A DNA stretch of 64,000 nucleotides. Origin: Variovorax saccharolyticus. GTDB lineage: Bacteria; Pseudomonadota; Gammaproteobacteria; Burkholderiales; Burkholderiaceae_C. Numbering within the stretch: the stretch's first letter is position 1; the number at the start of each line of letters is the position of its first letter. Below the pieces are notes generated by a model, which was given only the letters and a program-made list of their open reading frames with translations, did not search any database and was not told the DNA's origin. Location: assembly GCF_030316765.1 (NCBI RefSeq), contig NZ_JASZYT010000001.1, positions 1-64,000 of the forward strand. Direction: 5' to 3'. The position numbers and the translations under genes were made by a program. This document shows positions 54,144 to 61,576 of the stretch, one piece after another.

Positions 54144-54757
54144 ATACGCGCATCCCCGTCACTTCCGCGCTCGACGAAGAGGTTGCCCGGGCCGAGCTCT
54201 ACGGCCTGCTGGCCCGCCTCTGGTATGCGGCGCCAGATGCCGAACTGCTCGAAGCCTTCCAGGTCGCGCCGACCGAGGCGCCGGCTGCCGGCGCTTTTCT
54301 CGAGGAGCCCTGGCGGCAGCTGGTCGGTGCCGCGCGCAGCACCGCCCTGGCCGAGCTGCGAACCGAATACGACGCCCTGTTCGGCGGCATCGGCAAGCCC
54401 GAGGTCTACCTGTTCGGCTCGCACTACCTGAGCGGATTCCTCAACGACAAGCCGCTGGCCCAGTTGCGCAACGACCTCGACCGCCTCGGGCTGGCGCGAG
54501 ACGCGTCGGTGTCCGAGTCCGAAGACCACGTGGCCTGCCTGTTCGAGGTCATGCGCTACCTGATCGCCGGCGACGACGTGGAAGTTGCCAATCTCACGCA
54601 ACAAAAAGCATTCTTTGCTACACATCTGCAGCCCTGGCTGCCGGCGATGTGCGACGCCGTGGCGGCGCACCCCCGGGCCGGCTTCTATGCCGCGCTGGCC
54701 GGGCTGACCCTGGCGTTTTCGGAAGTGGAGACGCAGGGTTTCGACATGTCGCACTGA
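54140..54757 (+). CDS. TorD/DmsD family molybdoenzyme chaperone
   Basis: A 205-residue all-helical chaperone of the TorD family. Matches include RAELYGLLARLWYAAPDAEL, LRTEYDALFGGIGKPEVYLFGS and EDHVACLFEVMRYLIAGDD. It should bind the Tat signal of FdhA and guard it until the cofactor is inserted. It overlaps the polyferredoxin stop by four bases (ATGA) and ends 104 bases before the Tat-signal mini-protein gene. Confidence 0.93.
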   Translation: MNTRIPVTSALDEEVARAELYGLLARLWYAAPDAELLEAFQVAPTEAPAAGAFLEEPWRQLVGAARSTALAELRTEYDALFGGIGKPEVYLFGSHYLSGFLNDKPLAQLRNDLDRLGLARDASVSESEDHVACLFEVMRYLIAGDDVEVANLTQQKAFFATHLQPWLPAMCDAVAAHPRAGFYAALAGLTLAFSEVETQGFDMSH

Positions 54758-54808
54758 GACCGAGGGATATTTCGGATCGCATTCGCCTACGTCTCGACTA
54801 GTATCCAA

Positions 54809-54832
54809 AGATATGTAACTGGTTTCATATCT
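54809..54832. promoter_or_regulatory. 24-bp near-perfect palindrome upstream of the periplasmic formate dehydrogenase genes
   Basis: AGATATG (54809-54815) faces CATATCT (54826-54832), and the inner AAC/GTT also pair. Only one pair (54816/54825) fails. It lies 28 bases before ATG 54861 in an AT-rich patch of a GC-rich region. It looks like an operator for a dimeric regulator. Confidence 0.55.
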
Positions 54833-54860
54833 CGTTCAGCCAGCCACTCCTGGAGATGTC

Positions 54861-55085
54861 ATGCAGGACAGCCAAACTACCGGCCCTCGGCCGGCTTCCC
54901 GTCGGGGATTCTTTTTCGGGGCTGCCACCGTCGGCGCCGCCGCAGCCGCGGTCACGGTGCTGCCCAAGGTCGTCGAGGCGCCCGCCGCCACCGCCGCAAA
55001 CTCGCTCCCGCCCCCGCCCGAGAAGGGCGGCGGCTACTCCCTGAGCGAGCACGTCAAGCGCTACTACAAGACCACGTCAGCCTGA
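54861..55085 (+). CDS. Twin-arginine signal mini-protein of the formate dehydrogenase (FdhX-like)
   Basis: A 74-residue protein made mostly of a Tat signal (SRRGFFFGAATVGAAAAAV, the SRRxFF motif at about 13-18). A short mature tail KGGGYSLSEHVKRYYKTTSA follows. Similar small Tat proteins precede FdhA in many proteobacteria and are sometimes called FdhX; the role may be to accompany FdhA through Tat. It starts 15 bases before the FdhA gene. Confidence 0.88.
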   Translation: MQDSQTTGPRPASRRGFFFGAATVGAAAAAVTVLPKVVEAPAATAANSLPPPPEKGGGYSLSEHVKRYYKTTSA

Positions 55086-55099
55086 GACGAAAGCCCACG

Positions 55100-58087
55100 A
55101 TGCTATTGACCAAGAAATCGCCCGCTCCAGCGCGTGACGGCAGCGAAACACGCGCTTCTTCCGGCTCCCCCTTCGTTCACAGCCTGCGCCGCGGGCTCTC
55201 GAACGCCCTGCCCACGATGGACCGGCGCGCCTTCCTGCGCCGCTCCGGCCTGGGCGTGGGCGTCGGCCTCGCGGCCGGCCAGCTCACGCTGATCAAGAAG
55301 GCCGATGCCATGCCCGGGCAGGCGGCCGCGATCGGCGCCGGCAAGATCGAGGTGCGCCGCACCATCTGTTCGCACTGCTCGGTCGGCTGCGCATCCGACG
55401 CCGTGGTCGAGAACGGCGTCTGGGTGCGCCAGGAGCCGGTGTTCGACTCGCCGATCAACCTCGGCGCGCACTGCGCGAAGGGCGCTGCGCTGCGCGAGCA
55501 CGGCCATGGCGAATACCGCCTGCGCTATCCGATGAAGCTGGTCAACGGCAAGTACGAGCGCATCAGCTGGGACACCGCCCTGACCGAGATCACGGCCCGC
55601 CTGGTCGAGCTGCGCAAGGCCAGCGGCCCCGACTCGGTCTACTGGATCGGCTCGAGCAAGCACAGCAACGAGCAGGCGTACCTGATGCGCAAGTTCGTGA
55701 GCTTCTTCGGCAGCAACAACTGCGACCACCAGGCTCGCATCTGCCACTCGACCACGGTCGCGGGCGTGGCGAACACATGGGGCTACGGCGCCATGACCAA
55801 TTCGTACAACGACATGCGCAATGCCAAGGTCGCGATGTACATCGGCTCGAATGCGGCCGAGGCGCATCCCGTGAGCATGCTGCACATGCTGCATTCGAAG
55901 GAGAACGGCTGCAAGATGATCGTGGTCGACCCGCGGTTCACGCGCACCGCGGCCAAGGCCGACGAGTACGTGCGCATCCGCTCGGGCTCCGACATCCCCT
56001 TCCTCTTCGGCCTGCTGTATCACATCTTCAAGAACGGCTGGGAAGACAAGAAATACCTCAATGACCGCGTGTTCGGCATGGAGGACGTGCGCGCCGAAGT
56101 GATGGCCAAGTGGACTCCCGACAAGGTCGAGGAGGCCTGTGGCGTCAAGGAGGCGCAGGTCCTCAAGGTCGCGACGATGCTGAACGAGAACCGCCCCGGC
56201 ACCGTCGTCTGGTGCATGGGCCAGACGCAGCACACGATCGGCAACGCGATCGTGCGCGCCTCGTGCATCCTGCAGCTGGCGCTCGGCAACGTCGGCACCG
56301 CGGGCGGCGGCACCAACATCTTCCGCGGCCACGACAACGTGCAGGGCGCCACCGACGTCGGCCCCAACCCCGACTCGCTGCCGAGCTACTACGGCCTGGT
56401 CGAAGGCTCCTGGAAGCATTTCGCCGCCACCTGGGGCGTCGACTTCGAATGGATCAAGGGCCGCTTCTCGTCGCCCGCGATGATGAGCAAGCCCGGCATC
56501 ACGGTGTCGCGCTGGATCGACGGCGTGCTCGAGAAGAACGAGCTGATCGACCAGGACTCGAACCTGCGCGGCGTCTTCTACTGGGGCCATGCGCCGAACT
56601 CGCAGACCCGCGGCCTCGAGATGAAGCGGGCCATGGACAACCTCGACCTGCTGGTGGTGGTCGACCCGTACCCGTCGGCGACCGCGGCGATGGCCGCGAT
56701 GCCGGGCCGTCCCGAAGACCAGAACCCGAACCGCGCGGTGTACCTGCTGCCGGCCTGCACCCAGTTTGAGACCAGCGGCTCGGTGACGGCGTCGAACCGC
56801 TCGATCCAGTGGCGCGAGAAGGTGATCGAGCCGCTGTGGGAGAGCCGCAGCGACCACATGATCATGCAGCAGTTCGCCGACCGCCTCGGCTTCGGCAAGG
56901 AGCTCAGCAAGAACTACAAGATGCAGCAGGTCAAGGGCATGGACGAACCCGTGCCCGAGGACATCCTGCGCGAGATCAACAAGTGCTGCTGGGCGGCCGG
57001 CTACACCGGCCAGAGTCCCGAGCGCCTGCAGGCCCACATGCGCAACATGGCGGCCTTCGACGTGCGCACCCTGCGTGCCAAGGGCTCGGTCAAGGACAAG
57101 GTCAACGGCTACGACATCGCCGGCGACTACTTCGGTCTGCCCTGGCCCTGCTATGGCACGCCCGAACTCAAGCACCCGGGCTCGCCGAACCTGTACGACA
57201 CCTCCAAGCACGTCATGGACGGCGGCGGCAACTTCCGCGCCAACTTCGGCGTCGAGCGAAACGGCAAGAACCTGCTGGCCGAGGACGGCTCGCACTCGCT
57301 GGGCGCCGCGATCACCACCGGCTACCCCGAACTCGACCACCTGCTGCTCAAGAAGCTCGGCTGGTGGGACGAACTCACCGAAGCCGAGAAGGCCAAGGCC
57401 GAAGGCAAGAACTGGAAGACCGACCCCTCGGGCGGCATGATCCGCGTGTTCATGAAGAACCACGGCTGCCATCCCTTCGGCAATGCCAAGGCGCGCGCCG
57501 TGGTCTGGAACTTCCCGGATGCGATCCCGCAGCATCGCGAGCCGCTGTACGGCAACCGGCCCGACCTGATGGCCAAGTACCCGACGCACGACGACAAGAT
57601 GGCCTTCTGGCGCCTGCCCACGCTCTACAAGAGCGTGCAGCAGAAGAACATCGCCGACAAGGTCGCCGAGCGCTTCCCGTACGTGATGACCTCCGGTCGC
57701 CTGGTCGAGTACGAAGGCGGCGGCGAGGAAACCCGCTCCAATCCCTGGCTGGCAGAACTGCAGCAGCAGATGTTCATCGAGATCAATCCCAAGGTGGCGG
57801 CCGAGAAGGGCATCCGCAACGGCGAGCGGGCCTGGGTCCACACGCCGACCGGCGCGAAGCTCAACGTGCAGGCCCTGGTGACCGAGCGGGTCGGACCCGA
57901 CACGGTGTTCATGCCCTTCCACTTCTCGGGCCACTGGCAGGGGCAGGACATGCTCGCCTACTACCCGGCGGGCGCGCACCCGATCGTGCGCGGCGAGGCG
58001 ATCAACACCGGCACCACCTACGGCTACGACAGCGTGACCATGATGCAAGAGACCAAGACGACGGTCTGCAACGTCGAACGGGCATGA
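55100..58087 (+). CDS. fdhA: Periplasmic formate dehydrogenase catalytic subunit FdhA
   Basis: A 995-residue molybdo- or tungsto-protein with a Tat signal (DRRAFLRRSGLGVGVG at about 41-56). A 4Fe-4S motif CSHCSVGC near 90 leads into the bis-MGD domains. The metal ligand is Cys215 in QARICHST; there is no in-frame TGA, so it is not a selenoprotein. A later start at 55217 would give a shorter, more standard Tat leader, but no ribosome site precedes it. It should oxidise formate in the periplasm and pass electrons to FdhB and FdhC. Confidence 0.96.
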   Translation: MLLTKKSPAPARDGSETRASSGSPFVHSLRRGLSNALPTMDRRAFLRRSGLGVGVGLAAGQLTLIKKADAMPGQAAAIGAGKIEVRRTICSHCSVGCASDAVVENGVWVRQEPVFDSPINLGAHCAKGAALREHGHGEYRLRYPMKLVNGKYERISWDTALTEITARLVELRKASGPDSVYWIGSSKHSNEQAYLMRKFVSFFGSNNCDHQARICHSTTVAGVANTWGYGAMTNSYNDMRNAKVAMYIGSNAAEAHPVSMLHMLHSKENGCKMIVVDPRFTRTAAKADEYVRIRSGSDIPFLFGLLYHIFKNGWEDKKYLNDRVFGMEDVRAEVMAKWTPDKVEEACGVKEAQVLKVATMLNENRPGTVVWCMGQTQHTIGNAIVRASCILQLALGNVGTAGGGTNIFRGHDNVQGATDVGPNPDSLPSYYGLVEGSWKHFAATWGVDFEWIKGRFSSPAMMSKPGITVSRWIDGVLEKNELIDQDSNLRGVFYWGHAPNSQTRGLEMKRAMDNLDLLVVVDPYPSATAAMAAMPGRPEDQNPNRAVYLLPACTQFETSGSVTASNRSIQWREKVIEPLWESRSDHMIMQQFADRLGFGKELSKNYKMQQVKGMDEPVPEDILREINKCCWAAGYTGQSPERLQAHMRNMAAFDVRTLRAKGSVKDKVNGYDIAGDYFGLPWPCYGTPELKHPGSPNLYDTSKHVMDGGGNFRANFGVERNGKNLLAEDGSHSLGAAITTGYPELDHLLLKKLGWWDELTEAEKAKAEGKNWKTDPSGGMIRVFMKNHGCHPFGNAKARAVVWNFPDAIPQHREPLYGNRPDLMAKYPTHDDKMAFWRLPTLYKSVQQKNIADKVAERFPYVMTSGRLVEYEGGGEETRSNPWLAELQQQMFIEINPKVAAEKGIRNGERAWVHTPTGAKLNVQALVTERVGPDTVFMPFHFSGHWQGQDMLAYYPAGAHPIVRGEAINTGTTYGYDSVTMMQETKTTVCNVERA

Positions 58088-58163
58088 AAGACCTTGTGGG
58101 ACAGACCAAGAAACTGCACAGCAGTTTTTGCTCTGTCCTCAACTGACTAGAAGAGGATTCCCC

Positions 58164-58787
58164 ATGGCAAGAATGAAATTCGTCTGCGATTCCGAGCGCT
58201 GCATCGAATGCAACGGCTGCGTCACGGCCTGCAAGAACGAGAACGAGGTGCCCTGGGGCGTGAACCGCCGCCGCGTGGTCACGCTCAATGACGGCGTGCC
58301 GGGCGAGAAATCGATCTCGGTGGCCTGCATGCACTGCTCCGACGCGCCCTGCATGGCGGTCTGCCCGGTGCAGTGCTTCTATCGCACCGACGAGGGCGTG
58401 GTGCTGCACGACAAGGACGTCTGCATCGGCTGCGGCTACTGCTCCTACGCCTGCCCCTTCGGTGCGCCGCAGTTCCCGTCGCAAGGCACCTTCGGCGCCC
58501 GCGGCAAGATGGACAAGTGCACCTTCTGCGCCGGCGGCCCCGAGGCCAACGGCTCCGAAGCCGAGTTCGAGAAGTACGGCCGCAACCGCCTGGCCGAAGG
58601 CAAGCTTCCGGCCTGCGCCGAAATGTGCTCGACCAAGGCCCTGCTGGCCGGCGACGGCGACGTCGTGGCCGACATCTTCCGCACCCGCGTGGTGGCGCGC
58701 GGCAAGGGCGCCGAAGTCTGGGGCTGGGGCACCGCCTACGGTTCGCAGCAGGCCGGCATCGCGCCGGTCAACGGAGGATCGAAATGA
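58164..58787 (+). CDS. fdhB: Formate dehydrogenase iron-sulfur subunit FdhB
   Basis: A 207-residue electron-transfer subunit with four 4Fe-4S motifs: CIECNGCVTAC near 12, CMHCSDAPCMAVC, CIGCGYCSYAC and a last Cys group around CTFC and CAEMC. It carries electrons from FdhA to FdhC. The start is ATG 58164, 77 bases behind fdhA. Its stop overlaps the small lipoprotein start (ATGA). Confidence 0.95.
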   Translation: MARMKFVCDSERCIECNGCVTACKNENEVPWGVNRRRVVTLNDGVPGEKSISVACMHCSDAPCMAVCPVQCFYRTDEGVVLHDKDVCIGCGYCSYACPFGAPQFPSQGTFGARGKMDKCTFCAGGPEANGSEAEFEKYGRNRLAEGKLPACAEMCSTKALLAGDGDVVADIFRTRVVARGKGAEVWGWGTAYGSQQAGIAPVNGGSK

Positions 58788-59041
58788 AGCGCGTCCTGAC
58801 CTCCGCGGCGCTGCTCGCCGCTGCGCTGCTGCTCGGCGCCTGCTCCGAGAAGCCGCAGACCAATGCGCATGGGGTGCGCGTCGACGCCGCGCCCTGGACC
58901 GGCACCGGCACCGGCGCCCAGGCCAACACCGGCACCGCCTTCACCGCGCCGGGCTGGACGGTGGGCGACCGTGCTTCGTGGCAGGAACACCTGAAGCAGC
59001 GCGCGCTCAATGGTCAGAACGAATACACGCGGATCAACTGA
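58784..59041 (+). CDS. Small lipoprotein in the formate dehydrogenase operon
   Basis: An 85-residue protein with a signal peptide and lipobox LGAC near 17-20 (MKRVLTSAALLAAALLLGAC). A short mature part includes APWTGTGTGAQANTGTAFTA and ends QNEYTRIN. No family is recognised. The four-base overlap with FdhB, GGAGGA-type ribosome site upstream, and position before FdhC suggest it is an accessory part of this enzyme. Confidence 0.82.
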   Translation: MKRVLTSAALLAAALLLGACSEKPQTNAHGVRVDAAPWTGTGTGAQANTGTAFTAPGWTVGDRASWQEHLKQRALNGQNEYTRIN

Positions 59042-59054
59042 TTCGGAGGCGCGC

Positions 59055-60290
59055 ATGAGACCAGCTCTTAACGCCCTCGTCTTCGCCGCCGCGACCCTGG
59101 GCTGCGTCGGCGCGGCCAGCGCCCAGGCCGCCAATCCGGTGGCTGCCGGCGCGGTCGCCGAGGCACCGGCCGCGACCAGCCCGCCGCCGGCCGCCGCCGC
59201 GGCGCCCGCCACGGGCGGCATCCGCAGCCAGAACATCTTCGACGTCAAGCCCGAGGCCAGCGCCGATCCCAACTACCTGAACCAGACCAACGGCGAGCGC
59301 AACCGCGTGCAGCCGGGCAACAATTCGCCGATGTGGCGTCAGGTGAGCGGTGGCGTGACCGGCTTCAGCAGCCTGCCGCCGCACGAGGCGCCCGAGGCGG
59401 GCAACCTGATCCAGGGCTTCGTCAAGTACCCCGGATCGCTCTACACCAACGCCGGCGAAGCCTGGCGGCAGGTGCGCAACAACTGGATCATTCCGTACGG
59501 CGCCGCGCTGCTCTTCGTCACCCTGCTTGCGCTGGCCATCTTCTACTTCACGCGCGGGCCGATCGGCCTGCACGGCCAGGAAACCGGCCGCAAGATCGAG
59601 CGCTTCACGCCCTTCGAGCGGGCCACGCACTGGTCGAACGCGATCGCCTTCGTGACGCTCGCGATCTCCGGTCTCGTGATGGCCTTCGGCAAGTTCTTCC
59701 TGCTGCCGGTGCTGGGCGGCTCGCTGTTCGGCTACCTGAGCTACGTCCTGAAGACGGTGCACAACTTCGTCGGACCGCTGTTCGTGCTGACCACGCTGTT
59801 CATGGTCTTCACCTTCTTCCGCAGCAACCTGCCGCGCAAGAACGACCTGGCCTGGCTCAAGAAGGGCGGCGGCCTGTTCGGTGGCGAGGAGCCGCCTTCG
59901 GACCGCTTCAACGCCGGCGAGAAAGCGGTCTTCTGGGGCGGCGTGCTGTTCCTCGGTGTGCTGGTGATCGGTTCGGGGCTGTTCCTCGACAAGCTGCTGC
60001 CGGGCTTCGTCTACACGCGGGCCCAGATGCAGGTCGCCCACATGATCCATGCGGTCGCCACGCTGTGCATGATGGCGCTGATCATGGGCCACATCTACAT
60101 CGGCACGCTCGGCATGAAGGGGGCCTACAAGGCAATGCGCACAGGCTACGTCGACGAGACCTGGGCCCGGGAGCACCACGCCTACTGGTACAACGACATC
60201 GCGGCTGGCAAGATTCCGGCCCAACGCAGCCCCGAGGCACGTGCCTCCGCGTCGGGCTCCGGCATCCGGATCGAAGGAAGTCCCTCATGA
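59055..60290 (+). CDS. fdhC: Formate dehydrogenase cytochrome b subunit FdhC
   Basis: A 411-residue protein. A signal peptide (about 1-24) and an Ala/Pro-rich stretch (about 30-55) precede a periplasmic segment up to about 140. Four membrane helices follow. Heme-ligand candidates are His in ERATHWSNAIAF, KTVHNFVGPLF, VAHMIHAV and MGHIYIG, as in the FdnI/FdoI cytochrome b family. It takes electrons from FdhB to the quinone pool. The 140-residue N-terminal extension is unusual, since family members are often near 220-310 residues. Confidence 0.93.
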   Translation: MRPALNALVFAAATLGCVGAASAQAANPVAAGAVAEAPAATSPPPAAAAAPATGGIRSQNIFDVKPEASADPNYLNQTNGERNRVQPGNNSPMWRQVSGGVTGFSSLPPHEAPEAGNLIQGFVKYPGSLYTNAGEAWRQVRNNWIIPYGAALLFVTLLALAIFYFTRGPIGLHGQETGRKIERFTPFERATHWSNAIAFVTLAISGLVMAFGKFFLLPVLGGSLFGYLSYVLKTVHNFVGPLFVLTTLFMVFTFFRSNLPRKNDLAWLKKGGGLFGGEEPPSDRFNAGEKAVFWGGVLFLGVLVIGSGLFLDKLLPGFVYTRAQMQVAHMIHAVATLCMMALIMGHIYIGTLGMKGAYKAMRTGYVDETWAREHHAYWYNDIAAGKIPAQRSPEARASASGSGIRIEGSPS

Positions 60291-60691
60291 ACAAGCTGTT
60301 GACCCATGGCGCGCTGATCGCCGCGCTGATGGCAGCCCCGGCGGCTTTCGCCAAGCTGCCGGCGCCGAACCCGACGCCCGAAGCCAAGGCCAAGGCGGCC
60401 GAGGCCGCGGCCCGGACCGCCTGGAGCGCGAAGCTCGATACCTACCAGCTGTGCCAGGCCCAGACCCGCGTCGCGACGCGCTACCGCGACGCGGCGACCG
60501 CGGCCGGCCGGCAGCTGACGGCTCCCACGCCGACGCCGCCCTGCACCGATCCCGGCCCCTTCGCCTATGTCGCGCCGACCGAAGTCAAGCCGATCGAGGC
60601 CTCGGGCGCGCATTCGCCGGCGACCACCGCGGCCTCGCCACCGAGCTCGAACCAGACCTCGGCCGAGACCAACCCCGCCCCCAAGAAGTGA
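60287..60691 (+). CDS. Small exported protein in the formate dehydrogenase operon
   Basis: A 134-residue protein with a Sec signal peptide (MNKLLTHGALIAALMAAPAA, predicted cleavage after FA near 22). An Ala/Lys-rich helical part with CQAQTRVATRYRDAATA and a Pro/Ser/Thr-rich tail follow. Two Cys occur in the mature part. No family is recognised. It overlaps FdhC by four bases and FdhD by four bases, so it is within the operon and likely an accessory. Confidence 0.8.
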   Translation: MNKLLTHGALIAALMAAPAAFAKLPAPNPTPEAKAKAAEAAARTAWSAKLDTYQLCQAQTRVATRYRDAATAAGRQLTAPTPTPPCTDPGPFAYVAPTEVKPIEASGAHSPATTAASPPSSNQTSAETNPAPKK

Positions 60692-61530
60692 CGCTGCCGC
60701 GGCTGACCGAGGCCCGTGCACCGCTCACGCGCGAGGTCGAGGTCGTCGACGAGCATGGGGAGGCCGGCCGGGTCTCGATCCCCGCCGAGCGCGACCTGAC
60801 GATCTACGTCGACCGCCGCGAACTGGTCACGCTGATGACCTTGGGTGCGCAGCCCGAACTGCTGGTGCTCGGCTACCTGCTGAACCAGCGGCTGATCGAA
60901 TCCGCGGCCGACGTCGAATCCATCACGGTCGATTGGGAGGTCGGCGCTGCCGCGGTCAAGACGCACGCCGGCATCGACCGCATCGAGGAGCGCACCGCGA
61001 AGAAGGTGGTCACCACCGGCTGCGGCCAGGGCAGCGTATTCGGCGAGCTGATGGCCGGCATCGACAGCCTGCGGCTGCCGGACACCCGCATGACCCAGGC
61101 GCAGCTCTATGCGCTGGTCAACGCGATCCGCCTGCAAGAGAGCACTTACAAGTCGGCCGGCTCGGTGCACGGCTGTGCGCTGTTCACGCTCGAGGACGGC
61201 GAGCAGGCCCGCATGCAGTGCTTCGTCGAGGATGTCGGTCGCCACAACGCGATCGACACCATCGCCGGCTGGATCGCGATGCAGCCGCGGCTCGCCGGCG
61301 GGCGCGTGTTCTACACCACCGGCCGCCTGACCAGCGAGATGGTGATCAAGTCGGCGCAGATGGGCGTGGCGATCGTGGTCTCGCGCAGCGGCATCACGCA
61401 GATGGGCCACGAGGTCGCGCAGCGGGTCGGCCTGTGCGCGATCGGGCGGGCGACCAACCGTCGCTTCCTCTGTTTCGCGGGCGCCGGGAGGCTGGTGCTG
61501 CAGCCGGAGCTGGCCGGCGCCAAAGCCTAA
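60688..61530 (+). CDS. fdhD: Sulfurtransferase FdhD
   Basis: A 280-residue protein that carries sulfur from IscS to the formate dehydrogenase cofactor, needed for active FDH. FdhD marks are TTGCGQGSVFGELM near 110, SVHGCALF, VEDVGRHNAIDTIAGW and TGRLTSEMVIKSAQMGV. In E. coli FdhD the loop is a CxxC; here only its first Cys is kept (CGQG). The start is GTG 60688, overlapping the upstream stop (GTGA). It serves either or both formate dehydrogenases. Confidence 0.93.
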   Translation: MTLPRLTEARAPLTREVEVVDEHGEAGRVSIPAERDLTIYVDRRELVTLMTLGAQPELLVLGYLLNQRLIESAADVESITVDWEVGAAAVKTHAGIDRIEERTAKKVVTTGCGQGSVFGELMAGIDSLRLPDTRMTQAQLYALVNAIRLQESTYKSAGSVHGCALFTLEDGEQARMQCFVEDVGRHNAIDTIAGWIAMQPRLAGGRVFYTTGRLTSEMVIKSAQMGVAIVVSRSGITQMGHEVAQRVGLCAIGRATNRRFLCFAGAGRLVLQPELAGAKA

Positions 61531-61576
61531 ATCCTTCTATTTCGCAAGCGCGCTGGGCTCGGCTATCGTCGGGCCC

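Noticed and set aside
55217-55217. Alternative start of fdhA at ATG 55217
   Set aside because: It would place the Tat motif at the very N-terminus, but no ribosome site precedes it. The longer form begins 15 bases behind the mini-protein gene, which fits an operon. Left open as an alternative.
55700-55800. Possible selenocysteine in the periplasmic formate dehydrogenase
   Set aside because: The active-site position is TGC (Cys215), and no in-frame TGA interrupts the gene. The soluble enzyme likewise has Cys383.
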